Shown: positions 27,485 to 40,693, numbered from the stretch's first letter. The stretch: 64,000 nucleotides of DNA from Kluyvera genomosp. 1 (GCF_001266615.1 NZ_LGHZ01000038.1:62001-126000), one strand, 5' to 3'. A program made the numbers and translations. The notes: generated by a model not told the origin, from the sequence alone.

Positions 27485-28507
27485 ATGATCACCATTCGTG
27501 ATGTCGCCCGTCAGGCGGGCGTTTCCGTTGCCACCGTATCCCGAGTGCTGAACAACAGCGCACTGGTCAGCCAGGACACCCGTGATGTGGTGATGAAAGC
27601 GGTTTCTTCTCTGGGGTATCGTCCCAATGCGAATGCTCAGGCGCTGGCCACCCAGGTCAGTGACACCATCGGCGTAGTGGTGATGGACGTGTCCGATGCC
27701 TTCTTTGGCGCGCTGGTAAAAGCCGTGGATATGGTCGCGCAGCAGCATCAAAAATATGTGCTTATCGGCAACAGCTATCACGAAGCGGAAAAAGAGCGTC
27801 ATGCTATCGAGGTGTTGATTCGCCAGCGATGCAGCGCGCTTATCGTCCATTCAAAAGCGTTAAGCGACCGCGAACTCAGCGAGTTTATGGCGCATATGCC
27901 GGGCATGGTGCTGATTAATCGCGTTGTGCCGGGTTATGCCCATCGATGCGTCAGCCTTGATAACGTCAGCGGCGCGCTGATGGGTACGCGTATGCTGCTC
28001 AATCACGGGCATCAGCGAATAGGTTATCTCGCTTCCAGTCATAATATTGAAGATGACGACCTGCGTCGTGAAGGGTGGGCGCGCGCGTTGCAAGAACAAG
28101 GCATCGTCGCTCCGGACAGCTGGATAGGGACCGGTTCGCCGGATATGCCCGGCGGTGAAGCGGCCATGGTGGAACTGCTGGGGCGCAATGCCGGGCTGAC
28201 CGCCGTATTCGCCTATAACGACAATATGGCCGCTGGGGCACTCAGCGCATTAAAAGACAACGGCATTGCCGTGCCGCAGCAGGTTTCTGTTATCGGTTTT
28301 GATGATATTCCTATCGCGCGCTATACCGATCCGCAGCTCACCACCATCCGCTACCCGATTGTTTCTATGGCGAAACAGGCGACGGAGTTGGCACTTCTTG
28401 GTGCAGCAGGAAAGCTGGATAGTGAAGCGACTCACTGCTTTATGCCAACCCTGGTTCGCCGCCATTCGGTGGCTCAGCGGCAATTTGTGCATCCCATCAC
28501 GAACTAA
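27485..28507 (+). CDS. galS: GalS, galactose isorepressor
   Basis: LacI-family repressor of mglBAC and of itself, induced by galactose or fucose. 340 residues from the ATG at 27485; a GTG two codons earlier is possible, but E. coli GalS begins [21 protein letters not shown], the same as here. Helix-turn-helix at 1-25, hinge helix with NAQALATQ near residue 50, and a periplasmic-binding-like effector domain. The C-terminus is about six residues shorter than in E. coli (346). It is transcribed toward mglB, with 291 bp between them holding the mgl promoter. Confidence 0.95.
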   Translation: MITIRDVARQAGVSVATVSRVLNNSALVSQDTRDVVMKAVSSLGYRPNANAQALATQVSDTIGVVVMDVSDAFFGALVKAVDMVAQQHQKYVLIGNSYHEAEKERHAIEVLIRQRCSALIVHSKALSDRELSEFMAHMPGMVLINRVVPGYAHRCVSLDNVSGALMGTRMLLNHGHQRIGYLASSHNIEDDDLRREGWARALQEQGIVAPDSWIGTGSPDMPGGEAAMVELLGRNAGLTAVFAYNDNMAAGALSALKDNGIAVPQQVSVIGFDDIPIARYTDPQLTTIRYPIVSMAKQATELALLGAAGKLDSEATHCFMPTLVRRHSVAQRQFVHPITN

Positions 28508-28518
28508 CATGCTAATCG

Positions 28519-28580
28519 GATGTAACCGTTTTCAATCTGTGAGTAAATTCACAGATTGTTAACATTGCGATGGCTATGAT
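28519..28580 (+). promoter_or_regulatory. mglBAC promoter: GalS operator, CRP site and -10
   Basis: Operator GATGTAACCGTTTTCAAT at 28519-28536; perfect CRP palindrome TGTGAGTAAATTCACA at 28538-28553; -10 TATGAT at 28575-28580. This is the same layout as E. coli mgl, where CRP activates and GalS represses. It leaves an unusually long leader of about 210 nt before the mglB ATG, which looks AU-rich and unstructured. Confidence 0.9.
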
Positions 28581-28798
28581 GGCTGCGTTTAGTCGGTTGA
28601 AACATGATGTAACGGTGATTAATCACTTTTTATAGCGCATTTCAGCCGTAAACAAAGATTAAAGCGTAACCTGGATCGTTACTCAACACGGAAGAACAAA
28701 TTTTTATCAGTGAATTTCGTCGAGCGGTAACATCCTATTAACGATTCCCGCCGACCATTATCATCTGAACTACCCTGCATAATAAAACCGGAGATACC

Positions 28799-29797
28799 AT
28801 GAATAAGAAGGTGTTAACCCTGTCTGCCCTGATGGCTAGCATGTTTTTCGGTGCCGCAGCGCACGCAGCCGATACCCGTATTGGTGTAACGATCTATAAA
28901 TACGACGATAACTTTATGTCCGTTGTGCGCAAAGCTATCGAAAAAGACGGAAAATCAGCCCCTGATGTACAGCTGCTGATGAATGACTCGCAGAACGACC
29001 AATCCAAGCAGAATGACCAAATCGACGTACTGCTGGCTAAAGGCGTTAAAGCACTGGCGATTAACCTGGTTGACCCAGCCGCTGCGGGAACAGTTATCGA
29101 AAAAGCGCGTGGTCAGAACGTGCCAATCGTCTTCTTCAACAAAGAACCTTCTCGTAAAGCGCTGGATAGCTACGACAAAGCTTACTACGTCGGCACTGAC
29201 TCTAAAGAGTCTGGCATCATCCAGGGCGATCTGATTGCTAAACACTGGGCGGCAAACCCGAACTGGGATCTGAACAAAGATGGTCAGGTTCAATTTGTTC
29301 TGCTGAAAGGCGAACCGGGCCATCCGGATGCTGAAGCGCGTACCACCTACGTTATCAAAGAGCTGAACGACAAAGGTCTGAAGACCCAGCAGCTGGCGCT
29401 GGATACTGCCATGTGGGATACCGCTCAGGCTAAAGATAAGATGGACGCATGGCTGTCCGGCCCGAACGCTAACAAAATTGAAGTCGTTATTGCGAACAAC
29501 GATGCGATGGCAATGGGCGCAGTTGAAGCACTGAAAGCACACAACAAATCTTCTATCCCAGTATTTGGTGTTGATGCCCTGCCAGAAGCGCTGGCGCTGG
29601 TGAAATCCGGTGCGATGGCCGGTACCGTGCTGAACGATGCCAACAACCAGGCGAAAGCGACCTTCGATCTGGCGAAAAACCTCGCTGACGGTAAAGGCGC
29701 CGCTGATGGCACCAAATGGAAAATCGAGAACAAAATCGTTCGCGTTCCTTATGTTGGTGTAGATAAAGACAACCTTAGCGAATTCACCGGTAAGTAA
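28799..29797 (+). CDS. mglB: MglB, periplasmic galactose/glucose-binding protein
   Basis: Binds D-galactose and D-glucose for MglAC and signals to the Trg chemoreceptor. 332 residues with a 23-residue signal peptide ending AAAHA, mature start [16 protein letters not shown]. The calcium loop [10 protein letters not shown] and sugar-contact segments such as NNDAMAMGA are present. A GGAGA ribosome site lies 6 bases upstream of the ATG. First and presumably most abundant product of the operon. In this genome an ERIC element and a strong hairpin separate it from mglA. Confidence 0.97.
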   Translation: MNKKVLTLSALMASMFFGAAAHAADTRIGVTIYKYDDNFMSVVRKAIEKDGKSAPDVQLLMNDSQNDQSKQNDQIDVLLAKGVKALAINLVDPAAAGTVIEKARGQNVPIVFFNKEPSRKALDSYDKAYYVGTDSKESGIIQGDLIAKHWAANPNWDLNKDGQVQFVLLKGEPGHPDAEARTTYVIKELNDKGLKTQQLALDTAMWDTAQAKDKMDAWLSGPNANKIEVVIANNDAMAMGAVEALKAHNKSSIPVFGVDALPEALALVKSGAMAGTVLNDANNQAKATFDLAKNLADGKGAADGTKWKIENKIVRVPYVGVDKDNLSEFTGK

Positions 29798-29813
29798 TCT
29801 TTAATTAAACTCT

Positions 29814-29934
29814 AAATAATTCGAGTTGCAGGAAGGCGGCAAGTGAGGGAATCCCGATGAGCTTACTTAGGTAAGTGATTCGGGTGACCGAGTGCAGCCA
29901 ACGCACCTGCAACTTGAAGTATGACGAGAATATA
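29814..29934. repeat. ERIC element inside the mgl operon
   Basis: About 120 bp with imperfect terminal inverted repeats TTCGAGTTGCAGG and CCTGCAACTTGAA. The core contains GAGCTTACTTAGGTAAGTGATTCGGG, closely matching the ERIC2 consensus (AAGTAAGTGACTGGGGTGAGCG), and ends CAACTTGAAGTATGACG as ERICs do. It lies between mglB and mglA and must be transcribed with them. Confidence 0.88.
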
Positions 29935-29960
29935 TATGGCGCACATTTGTGCGCCATATA
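29933..29960 (+). repeat. 13-bp hairpin upstream of mglA
   Basis: TATATGGCGCACA and its exact complement surround a TT centre; no T tract follows, so it is not a simple terminator. It may protect the 3' end of processed mglB mRNA and lower mglAC expression (inference). Confidence 0.75.
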
Positions 29961-29996
29961 AAGACTGACGCAGAAATATCGCAGCCAGGTACAATT

Positions 29997-31517
29997 ATGG
30001 ACAACAATAATAGAGAGCCGTCTGGTGAATTCTTGTTGGAAATGAGCCAGATCAACAAGTCATTTCCGGGCGTAAAAGCACTCGATAATGTTAACCTGAA
30101 AGTTCGCCCCCATTCTATCCATGCATTAATGGGTGAGAACGGTGCGGGCAAATCAACGTTATTAAAATGTCTATTTGGAATCTATCAAAAAGATTCCGGC
30201 AGTATTTTATTTCAGGGTAAAGAAATTGATTTCCATTCCGCGAAAGAAGCGCTGGAAAATGGGATTTCGATGGTCCACCAGGAACTCAACCTGGTATTAC
30301 AACGGTCGGTGATGGATAACATGTGGCTGGGACGTTATCCCACCAAAGGCATGTTTGTCGATCAGGACAAAATGTATCGTGATACCAAAGCCATCTTTGA
30401 TGAGCTGGATATTGATATTGACCCGCGCGCTCGCGTGGGGACGCTATCCGTGTCGCAGATGCAGATGATTGAAATCGCCAAGGCATTCTCCTATAACGCG
30501 AAAATCGTGATTATGGATGAACCGACCTCATCGCTGACGGAAAAGGAGGTGAACCACCTGTTCACCATTATCCGCAAGCTCAAAGATCGTGGCTGCGGCA
30601 TCGTCTATATCTCGCACAAAATGGAAGAGATCTTCCAGCTGTGTGATGAAATTACCGTTCTACGTGATGGGCAGTGGATTGCTACCCAGCCGCTGGAAGG
30701 GCTGGACATGGACAAGATCATCGCCATGATGGTTGGCCGTTCACTGAATCAGCGTTTCCCGGATCGCCAGAACACGCCGGGTGAGGTGATTCTTGATGTT
30801 CAGCATTTGACCTCGCTGCGTCAGCCGTCGATTCGCGACGTATCGTTCCAGCTGCGTAAAGGTGAAATCCTCGGTATTGCCGGGCTGGTTGGGGCAAAAC
30901 GCACCGATATCGTTGAAACGCTGTTTGGCGTACGTGAGAAATCGGGCGGCACGATTACCCTGCACGGTAAAAAAATTAATAACCATAGCGCTAATGAAGC
31001 CATAAATAACGGTTTTGCGTTGGTAACCGAAGAGCGTCGCTCGACCGGTATTTACGCCTACCTTGATATTGGGTTTAACTCGTTAATTTCCAATATTAAG
31101 AATTATAAAAATAAAGTCGGACTGTTGGATAATTCTCGTATGAAGAGTGATACCCAATGGGTTATTGACTCCATGCGCGTTAAAACACCAGGGCATCATA
31201 CGCAAATTGGTTCATTATCAGGCGGTAACCAGCAAAAGGTTATTATTGGCCGCTGGTTGTTAACCCAACCTGAAATTTTAATGCTCGATGAACCGACTCG
31301 TGGTATTGACGTTGGGGCGAAGTTTGAAATTTATCAATTAATCGCTGAGCTGGCGAAGAAAGATAAAGGGATTATTATTATTTCTTCAGAAATGCCTGAG
31401 CTGCTGGGAATTACTGACCGTATCCTTGTCATGAGTAATGGCATGGTTGCCGGGATTGTCGAAACGAAAACAACAACGCAAAACGAAATTCTCCGTCTTG
31501 CGTCATTGCATCTTTAA
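29997..31517 (+). CDS. mglA: MglA, galactose ABC transporter ATP-binding subunit
   Basis: Cytoplasmic double-ABC ATPase of the sugar CUT2 class, driving MglC with MglB. 506 residues from the ATG at 29997, the E. coli length; an upstream in-frame start would add 16 unconserved residues. First cassette: Walker [10 protein letters not shown] at 46-54, Walker [12 protein letters not shown]. Second cassette: the degenerate P-loop GLVGAKRTD typical of CUT2 proteins, then LSGGNQQKV and [16 protein letters not shown] ribosome site 7 bases upstream. Confidence 0.97.
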   Translation: MDNNNREPSGEFLLEMSQINKSFPGVKALDNVNLKVRPHSIHALMGENGAGKSTLLKCLFGIYQKDSGSILFQGKEIDFHSAKEALENGISMVHQELNLVLQRSVMDNMWLGRYPTKGMFVDQDKMYRDTKAIFDELDIDIDPRARVGTLSVSQMQMIEIAKAFSYNAKIVIMDEPTSSLTEKEVNHLFTIIRKLKDRGCGIVYISHKMEEIFQLCDEITVLRDGQWIATQPLEGLDMDKIIAMMVGRSLNQRFPDRQNTPGEVILDVQHLTSLRQPSIRDVSFQLRKGEILGIAGLVGAKRTDIVETLFGVREKSGGTITLHGKKINNHSANEAINNGFALVTEERRSTGIYAYLDIGFNSLISNIKNYKNKVGLLDNSRMKSDTQWVIDSMRVKTPGHHTQIGSLSGGNQQKVIIGRWLLTQPEILMLDEPTRGIDVGAKFEIYQLIAELAKKDKGIIIISSEMPELLGITDRILVMSNGMVAGIVETKTTTQNEILRLASLHL

Positions 31518-31532
31518 TCGCAGGGGCTCGAC

Positions 31533-32543
31533 ATGAGTACGTTAAATAAAAAAAGCTTTCTGAGTTATCTGAAAGATGGCGGCATCTACGTCGTTCTTTT
31601 GGTTCTGCTGGCCATTATTATTATCCAGGACCCGACTTTCTTAAGTTTGTTGAACCTCAGTAACATCCTGACCCAGTCTTCTGTCCGTATTATCATTGCA
31701 CTTGGCGTGGCGGGGCTTATCGTCACCCAGGGTACTGACCTGTCTGCCGGCCGCCAGGTGGGTTTGGCGGCGGTTATCGCCGCGACGTTGCTGCAATCTA
31801 TGGAGAACGCCAATAAGGTCTTCCCAGAGATGGCAACGATGCCGATTTTCGTGGTGGTACTGATTGTCTGCGCGATTGGCGCGGTGATTGGCCTGATTAA
31901 CGGTATTATCATTGCTTACCTCAACGTGACGCCGTTTATCACCACGTTGGGTACCATGATTATTGTTTACGGTATCAACTCCCTGTACTACGACTTCGTC
32001 GGTGCATCGCCGATTTCCGGCTTCGACAGCGGCTTCTCGACGTTCGCCCAAGGGTTTATTGCGCTGGGTAGCTTCCGCCTGTCGTACATCACTTTCTATG
32101 CGCTGATTGCGGTGGCCTTTGTTTGGGTGCTGTGGAACAAAACCCGCTTTGGTAAAAACATCTTCGCTATCGGCGGCAACCCGGAAGCGGCAAAAGTGTC
32201 CGGCGTAAACGTTGCGCTGAACCTGCTGGTGATTTATGCGCTGTCCGGTGTGTTCTATGCCTTCGGTGGCCTGCTGGAAGCGGGGCGTATTGGCTCAGCA
32301 ACCAACAACTTAGGCTTTATGTATGAGCTGGATGCGATTGCGGCCTGCGTGGTCGGCGGCGTGTCGTTCAGCGGCGGCGTGGGTACGGTTGTTGGCGTAG
32401 TGACCGGTGTTATCATCTTTACCGTTATCAACTACGGGCTGACTTATATCGGCGTTAACCCTTACTGGCAGTACATTATTAAAGGCGCGATTATTATCTT
32501 TGCGGTAGCGCTGGATTCCCTGAAATACGCGCGTAAGAAGTAA
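31533..32543 (+). CDS. mglC: MglC, galactose ABC transporter permease
   Basis: Inner-membrane permease of 336 residues (same as E. coli) with eight to ten hydrophobic segments and the CUT2/RbsC-like loop NPEAAKVSGVNV. It starts 15 bases after mglA with a GGGG ribosome site. Closes the operon with a terminator directly downstream. Confidence 0.97.
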   Translation: MSTLNKKSFLSYLKDGGIYVVLLVLLAIIIIQDPTFLSLLNLSNILTQSSVRIIIALGVAGLIVTQGTDLSAGRQVGLAAVIAATLLQSMENANKVFPEMATMPIFVVVLIVCAIGAVIGLINGIIIAYLNVTPFITTLGTMIIVYGINSLYYDFVGASPISGFDSGFSTFAQGFIALGSFRLSYITFYALIAVAFVWVLWNKTRFGKNIFAIGGNPEAAKVSGVNVALNLLVIYALSGVFYAFGGLLEAGRIGSATNNLGFMYELDAIAACVVGGVSFSGGVGTVVGVVTGVIIFTVINYGLTYIGVNPYWQYIIKGAIIIFAVALDSLKYARKK

Positions 32544-32555
32544 TTACACGCAGCA

Positions 32556-32587
32556 AGAAAAAGCCCGGCAGATGCTGGGCTTTTTTA
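32556..32587 (+). terminator. Intrinsic terminator of mglBAC
   Basis: AGCCCGGCA pairs with TGCTGGGCT (one G-U) over a tight loop, preceded by A-rich sequence and followed by T6. Confidence 0.9.
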
Positions 32588-32703
32588 CGTCTATGAATAA
32601 GGGTTGGTGAGGGGAAAAGTCGGGTAAAGCACGAGTATCGAGTGATACGTAAACATATCAGCTCAATCTCGATGCGATGAGCTCTGCGGGCTTCAATGCT
32701 TTG

Positions 32704-33429
<726 letters not shown>

Positions 33430-33552
33430 TCAATAGTGGACGAGGGAGACATCAGGCTACTGTACCCGCTCGGCAAGCGCAAGAAACCATCGTTTAATTG
33501 CGGGGAAAATGGACAATTACCGCATTCGGCTAAGCGAAGTGTTGTAAAGCGC

Positions 33553-33586
33553 ACCCGGAGTCGGCGTTTACACGCGTCGTCCGGGT
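33553..33586. repeat. REP-like palindrome downstream of cdd
   Basis: ACCCGGA and TCCGGGT outer arms with a GCGTTTACACGC inner stem, 15 bases after the cdd stop. The composition and place are those of enterobacterial REP units, and it probably stabilises or ends the cdd mRNA. Confidence 0.6.
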
Positions 33587-33600
33587 AAGCGTGGCGGTGA

Positions 33601-34485
<885 letters not shown>

Positions 34486-34546
34486 GGCGTTGTGCCTCAT
34501 AACAATGTAATGGGATCGTAGTGTACGGGGCGCGAACGCCTAAATT

Positions 34547-34575
34547 AGTGATCAATATCTCATTGTTAATGCAAC
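34547..34575 (-). promoter_or_regulatory. cdd control region: CRP site and CytR half-site
   Basis: On the minus strand TGAGA-N6-TCACT (34547-34562) matches CRP at 8 of 10 positions, and a perfect CytR octamer GTTGCATT lies at 34568-34575. E. coli cdd has the same CRP-CytR-CRP arrangement, relieved by cytidine. The upstream CRP half expected near 34590 is less clear. Confidence 0.7.
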
Positions 34576-34614
34576 GCATGTAACATCATTTAAAAATGTG
34601 TGATTTGTCTCGTT

Positions 34615-35309
34615 TTATCCCATGACTGCCAGAATGACGGGGAATAAGAACGGGGCAATCAGCGACGTCATGATGCCGCAAATCACCAACGCCAGAGAAC
34701 TAAACGCCCCCTCCTGGTAATCCAGCTCGGCGCAGCGGGCGGTACCTAAGGCGTGCGATGCGGTACCCATCGATAGCCCGCGGGATGCTTTGGTGGTAAT
34801 GCGCATCAGGTTGAGCAGCGTATGGCCAAATACCGCACCCAGAATACCGACATAAATGACGCACACGGCGCTGATGGCTGGGATCCCGCCAATGCTGCCG
34901 CTTACCGCCATCGCAATCGGCGTGGTGACGGATTTTGGCAGAATAGAGGCGGCGATCTGCGGTGACGCGCCCATCAACAGCGCCACCGAAGTGCCGGTGA
35001 TCATCGCCACGGCGCTGCCGATAAAGCAGATGGTGATGATAGATTTCCAGCGCGCACGAATCTGGTGCAGCTGCTCATACAGCGGGTAGGCGAGGGCGAC
35101 AACCGCCGGTTGCAGCAGATCATTTAAGACTTCGCTGCCTTTAAAGTAGTGATCGTAGGGGATCCCGGTCAGCATCAGGAACGGAATAATTACCACCATG
35201 GAAACCAGCAGCGGGTTCAGCAGCGGCATTTTAAAACGCGTACCCAGCTTACGGGCGGCAAAAAAGACGACTAAGGTCAGCGGTAGCGACCACCAAATAT
35301 AATGCAGCA

Positions 35310-35310
<1 letters not shown>
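34615..35310 (-). CDS. yohK: YohK, LrgB-family membrane protein
   Basis: Inner-membrane protein of 231 residues (same as E. coli), LrgB/CidB family, with about six or seven hydrophobic segments. The conserved family region is around LPKSVTTPIAMAVSGSIGGIPAISA and GTASHALGTARC. Relatives in Staphylococcus act with LrgA on murein hydrolase export or metabolite flux; in enterics the function is not settled (E. coli YohJK has been linked to 3-hydroxypropionate tolerance). Its ATG shares a base with the yohJ stop (TAATG), giving translational coupling. Confidence 0.94.
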
Positions 35311-35729
<419 letters not shown>

Positions 35730-35813
35730 TCATTCATCATACAATTAAACCCTAAAGTGTGCTACCGATCACACCATGAATTCTGAGCATACCTGATATA
35801 GATAAGTGGAACA

Positions 35814-36755
35814 TCAGGCATCTGACCGGGAAAGCTCATCAGTTTGTACAGGATGAGATAAATAGTAGAGAAAGCGGCTGAGCGCCAGCGACGGTAGATC
35901 TTTCTTACGCCAGAATACGCCGACGCTGCCTTTTTGCTCAATACGCGGCAGCGCCAGTATCGCCAACTGCCCCTGGCTGGCGTAGCGCTCGGCCAGACGT
36001 AGCGACAGAATTGAGATCATTTCACTGCTTTGCAGCAGGTTGACGCTCACGTTCATCGACGCCGACTCAATGGTATTTTCCGGTAGCATTACCCCATTTT
36101 CTACCAGCGCGTTGTCGATACTTTGTCGAATCGGCGTACCGGTCGGCCAGACAATCCAGCGCCACGGTGCCAAATCGTTCCACGTCAAGCTGCTGCGGTG
36201 GGCCAGAGGATGCCCGGTACGTGCGACAAAACATACCGGTTCGGTGTAGAGCACCTCATAGTTGAGCGGCAGCTCCAGCGCCCGCCCACCGATACGACCG
36301 ACCACTACGTCGACCACACCGGACTGCAAATCGTGCAGCAGCGGCGTCATCACCTTCTCTTCAATATTAAGGTGCAGCGTCGGCATCTCCGCCAGCAGCG
36401 GAAATATCGCGTGTGAGACACAATCGGTTGCCACCGGCGAACAGCCAATTTTCAGGCTGCCGACCAGCCCGCCTTGCTTAAAACGCTCCATCTCAAACTG
36501 CGAGCGTTCGATATCATTAATGAGCCGCTGCGCGTGTTGCAGCAGCAGTTTTCCGCCTTCTGACACCCGCAGCCCTTTGCTGTGCCGTTCAAACAGAATG
36601 ATGCCTAACTCCTCTTCAAACTGAGTCAGCCATTTCGACAGTGCGGGCTGGGTGATGTGCATACGTTTCGCGACCTGGGTGAGATTTCCCTGCTCGCCCA
36701 GCGCCACCAGCATCTGTAAATGATGAAGCTTCAGTTTCTGCGTCCAGTCTGCCAT
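35814..36755 (-). CDS. mhbR: MhbR, LysR-type activator of the 3-hydroxybenzoate operon
   Basis: LysR-family regulator of 313 residues. The helix-turn-helix lies at about 5-65 (HHLQMLVALGEQGNLTQVA, HITQPALSKWLTQFEEELG), followed by the effector domain. The ATG at 36755 is chosen because a GGAGG site precedes it by 9 bases; an upstream in-frame start would add 16 unconserved residues. It is divergent from mhbT with 170 bp between them, the standard activator layout, and the same set mhbRTDHIM was described in Klebsiella M5a1 (literature). A LysR-type palindrome overlaps its ribosome site, suggesting autoregulation. Confidence 0.88.
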   Translation of the reverse strand: MADWTQKLKLHHLQMLVALGEQGNLTQVAKRMHITQPALSKWLTQFEEELGIILFERHSKGLRVSEGGKLLLQHAQRLINDIERSQFEMERFKQGGLVGSLKIGCSPVATDCVSHAIFPLLAEMPTLHLNIEEKVMTPLLHDLQSGVVDVVVGRIGGRALELPLNYEVLYTEPVCFVARTGHPLAHRSSLTWNDLAPWRWIVWPTGTPIRQSIDNALVENGVMLPENTIESASMNVSVNLLQSSEMISILSLRLAERYASQGQLAILALPRIEQKGSVGVFWRKKDLPSLALSRFLYYLSHPVQTDELSRSDA

Positions 36756-36760
36756 TAGGT

Positions 36761-36776
36761 ATAACCTCCAGGTTAT
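36761..36776. promoter_or_regulatory. LysR-type palindrome, candidate MhbR operator
   Basis: ATAACCTCCAGGTTAT is a perfect inverted repeat of the form ATAAC-N6-GTTAT. It covers the mhbR ribosome site. A second ATAACCT half-site is at 36897-36903, 23 bases before mhbT. Confidence 0.6.
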
Positions 36777-36925
36777 GGGTTGGCATGAAAAGCCATTGTA
36801 CAACTCATTTCATTTATCACAACATGGCAACATAAAAGCAAAAAAATAAACATCTTACTCTGAGCCGCACTGGCAAAAGCGCCAACGGCGATGTGGATAA
36901 CCTGCACTGATCGAGGCTCTTCCCT

Positions 36926-38284
36926 ATGACGCAACGACGTGAACTACAAGCGCTAATCGATGCCGCACCCATCGGCAAGATGCAGTGGCGTGTCATTCTC
37001 TGCTGTTTCCTGGTGGTGATGCTGGACGGTTTTGATACCGCCGCGATTGGCTTTATCGCCCCCGCGATTCGCGAACACTGGCAGCTAAGCGCGGGCGATT
37101 TAGCACCGCTGTTCGGTGCGGGCCTGTTAGGACTGACCGCCGGCGCGCTGCTGTGTGGCCCGCTGTCCGACAAACTGGGACGCAAAAAAGTGATTGAGTG
37201 GTGCGTGGCGCTGTTTGGTCTATTCAGCCTGCTTTCTGCCTTTTCCCCGAATCTTGAAACCCTGATTATTTTACGTTTCCTCACCGGGCTGGGCCTTGGC
37301 GGGGCAATGCCTAACACCATTACCATGACCTCGGAATATCTGCCTTCTCGCCGTCGCGGCGCGCTGGTGACCTTAATGTTTTGCGGCTTCACGCTGGGCT
37401 CGGCGCTGGGCGGTATCGTCAGCGCACAGCTGGTGGCGGTGATTGGCTGGCACGGCATTCTGGTGCTGGGCGGCGTGCTGCCGCTGATGCTGTTTTTTGC
37501 GCTACTGGTGGCACTGCCGGAATCTCCGCGCTGGCTGGTGCGTCGTCAGCGCCCGCAGGCGCAGGTAGCGCGTACAGTCAGCGCCATGACCGGAGAGCGC
37601 TACGAAGAAACCGAATTTTGGCTGGATGAACCCGCGGCTACGCAAAAGGGTAGTATCAGCCAGCTGTTTGCCGGTCGCCAGCTCACTATCACGCTGATGC
37701 TGTGGGTGGTGTTCTTTATGAGCCTGCTGATCATCTACTTACTTTCCAGCTGGATGCCGACGCTGCTGAATCATCGCGGTATTGATCTGCAGCATGCGTC
37801 CTGGGTTACGGCGGCATTCCAGGTAGGCGGCACGCTGGGTGCGCTGCTGCTGGGTGTGCTGATGGATAAATTCAATCCGTTCTGGGTGTTGGCCATCAGC
37901 TATGCGTTGGGCGCGGTGTGCATCGTGATGATTGGCCTGAGCGGTGACGGCCTGTGGATGATGGCGCTGGCGATTTTCGGTACCGGCATCGGTATCAGCG
38001 GCTCCCAGGTTGGGCTCAATGCGCTCACCGCCACGCTCTATCCGACCCAAAGCCGCGCCACCGGTGTGAGCTGGTCTAACGCCATCGGCCGCTGCGGCGC
38101 CATCGTCGGCTCAGTTTCCGGCGGCATGATGATGGCGATGAATTTCTCATTCGACACTCTGTTCTTTGTGATTGCCGTACCGGCCGCCGTCAGCGCCGTC
38201 ATGTTGACGCTACTGACCCTGGTGATACGCCAAACACCTCGCGTACCCGACTCGCTGCCCGTCATGGGCACGATGAAAAGTTAA
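36926..38284 (+). CDS. mhbT: MhbT, 3-hydroxybenzoate MFS transporter
   Basis: Inner-membrane aromatic acid:H+ symporter (AAHS family) of 452 residues with twelve segments. Signatures: [17 protein letters not shown] in segment 1, the loop [11 protein letters not shown] (motif A), and [22 protein letters not shown] (segment 4). The Asp residues of the DGFD motif are needed for transport in relatives such as PcaK and BenK. First gene of mhbTDHIM; GAGG lies about 9 bases upstream of the ATG. Confidence 0.93.
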   Translation: MTQRRELQALIDAAPIGKMQWRVILCCFLVVMLDGFDTAAIGFIAPAIREHWQLSAGDLAPLFGAGLLGLTAGALLCGPLSDKLGRKKVIEWCVALFGLFSLLSAFSPNLETLIILRFLTGLGLGGAMPNTITMTSEYLPSRRRGALVTLMFCGFTLGSALGGIVSAQLVAVIGWHGILVLGGVLPLMLFFALLVALPESPRWLVRRQRPQAQVARTVSAMTGERYEETEFWLDEPAATQKGSISQLFAGRQLTITLMLWVVFFMSLLIIYLLSSWMPTLLNHRGIDLQHASWVTAAFQVGGTLGALLLGVLMDKFNPFWVLAISYALGAVCIVMIGLSGDGLWMMALAIFGTGIGISGSQVGLNALTATLYPTQSRATGVSWSNAIGRCGAIVGSVSGGMMMAMNFSFDTLFFVIAVPAAVSAVMLTLLTLVIRQTPRVPDSLPVMGTMKS

Positions 38285-38295
38285 GGAGAATAATA

Positions 38296-39324
38296 ATGAC
38301 CTCGGACGTAAAACACGATCGTCAGCAGTTCTATCAGCACATTTCCGGGCAAAACCTGACGCCGCTGTGGGAATCGCTGCATCACCTGGTGCCGAAAACG
38401 CCAAACGCCAACTGCGCGCCGGCCTACTGGAACTATCAGGAAATTCGCCCGCTGCTGCTGGAAAGCGGCAGCCTGATTGGCGCGAAAGAGGCGGTACGAC
38501 GCGTGCTGGTGCTGGAAAACCCAGGGCTGCGCGGCCAATCATCGATTACCTCATCGCTGTATGCCGGCCTGCAATTAATCATGCCGGGTGAAGTGGCTCC
38601 CAGCCATCGACATAACCAGTCGGCGCTGCGCTTTGTGGTGGAAGGCCACGGCGCATTTACCGCCGTTGACGGTGAGCGCACTCAGATGAGCCCCGGCGAT
38701 TTTATCCTCACCCCGCAGTGGCGCTGGCACGACCACGGCAACCCGGGCGATGAGCCGGTTATCTGGCTCGACGGTCTGGACCTGCCGCTGGTGAATTATC
38801 TGGGCTGTGGCTTTGCCGAAGATTACCCGGAAGAACAGCAGCCAGTCACGCGCAAAGAGGGTGACTATCTACCGCGCTACGCCGCCAATATGCTGCCGCT
38901 GCGTCACCAGGTAGGTAACTCATCGCCAATTTTCAACTACCGCTATGACCGCAGCCGCGATGCGCTGCATGACCTGACTCGGATGGGTGAGGCTGACGAG
39001 TGGGACGGTTACAAGATGCGTTACGTCAACCCGGTGACCGGCGGCTATCCGATGCCGTCCATGGGCGCCTTCCTGCAACTGTTGCCGAAAGGCTTCCAGT
39101 CGCGCCAGGCGCGGACTACCGACAGCACTATCTACCACGTGGTGGAAGGCAGCGGCGAAGTGACCATCGGTGAGCAGACCTTCAGCTTTAAAGCGAAAGA
39201 TATTTTTGTCGTGCCAACCTGGCACAGCGTGTCCTTCAACACGCCAGAAGAGACCGTGTTATTCAGTTTCTCGGATCGCCCTGTCCAGGAAGCCCTGGGC
39301 CTGTTCCGCGAAGCGCGCTATTAA
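38296..39324 (+). CDS. mhbD: MhbD, gentisate 1,2-dioxygenase
   Basis: Cytoplasmic Fe(II) ring-cleavage dioxygenase turning gentisate into maleylpyruvate. 342 residues in a double-cupin fold: the N-terminal cupin carries the iron histidines His104 and His106 ([13 protein letters not shown]) with a third near His145 (WRWHDHGN); the C-terminal cupin ([18 protein letters not shown]) probably has a structural role. It starts 11 bases after mhbT with an AAGGAG ribosome site. Product goes to MhbI. Confidence 0.95.
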   Translation: MTSDVKHDRQQFYQHISGQNLTPLWESLHHLVPKTPNANCAPAYWNYQEIRPLLLESGSLIGAKEAVRRVLVLENPGLRGQSSITSSLYAGLQLIMPGEVAPSHRHNQSALRFVVEGHGAFTAVDGERTQMSPGDFILTPQWRWHDHGNPGDEPVIWLDGLDLPLVNYLGCGFAEDYPEEQQPVTRKEGDYLPRYAANMLPLRHQVGNSSPIFNYRYDRSRDALHDLTRMGEADEWDGYKMRYVNPVTGGYPMPSMGAFLQLLPKGFQSRQARTTDSTIYHVVEGSGEVTIGEQTFSFKAKDIFVVPTWHSVSFNTPEETVLFSFSDRPVQEALGLFREARY

Positions 39325-39338
39325 TCAGGAGAAGAAAG

Positions 39339-40040
<702 letters not shown>

Positions 40041-40048
40041 GGTGAATG

Positions 40049-40693
40049 ATGAAGCTGTACAGTTTTTTTAATAGTTCGGCCTCTTATCGCGTGCGTATCG
40101 CGATGGCGCTGAAGGGCATCGACTACCAAACCGTGGGCGTCAATATTCGTATCGGCCAGCAAAATGCGCTGGATTACCGACGCCTTAACCCGGTGGGGCT
40201 GGTGCCGGCGCTGGTCACCGACGATGGCGAGGCGCTGGGACAGTCGCTGGCGATTATTGATTGGCTGGACAGACACTTCCCGCAAACCCCGCTGTTGCCG
40301 ACAAACGATCCGCAGCGCATGCGCGTGCTGGAGGTGGTGTACGCGATAAGCTGCGACATTCATCCGATCAACAACATGCGCGTACTGCGCTACCTTAGCG
40401 ATGAACTGAAGGTCAGCGAAGAAGAGAAAAACCGTTGGTACGCCCACTGGATCCAACAGGGGCTGAGCGCGGTTGAGCAACTGCTCCGCCGTAGCCAAAC
40501 CGGCGCATTCTGTTTTGGCGATACGCCGACGCTTGCCGACTGTTGCCTGGTGCCACAGTGGGCCAACGCCCAACGTTTTGGCTGTGATTTGAGCGGATTC
40601 CCGCGCTGCAAGGCAGTCTATGACGCCTGCGTCGCGTTGCCGGCATTTATTGCCGCCGCGCCTGAAAATCAGCAGGACAAGATCCCGGCGTAG
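40049..40693 (+). CDS. mhbI: MhbI, maleylpyruvate isomerase (zeta-class GST)
   Basis: Cytoplasmic isomerase turning maleylpyruvate into fumarylpyruvate. 214 residues: thioredoxin-like N-domain with the zeta-GST motif SSASYRVRIA (glutathione-binding Ser), then an all-helical C-domain. The second of two adjacent ATG codons (40049) is preferred because GAGG lies 6 bases before it. Motif and fold indicate a glutathione-dependent enzyme. The gene follows mhbH with only 8 bases between them. Confidence 0.93.
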   Translation: MKLYSFFNSSASYRVRIAMALKGIDYQTVGVNIRIGQQNALDYRRLNPVGLVPALVTDDGEALGQSLAIIDWLDRHFPQTPLLPTNDPQRMRVLEVVYAISCDIHPINNMRVLRYLSDELKVSEEEKNRWYAHWIQQGLSAVEQLLRRSQTGAFCFGDTPTLADCCLVPQWANAQRFGCDLSGFPRCKAVYDACVALPAFIAAAPENQQDKIPA

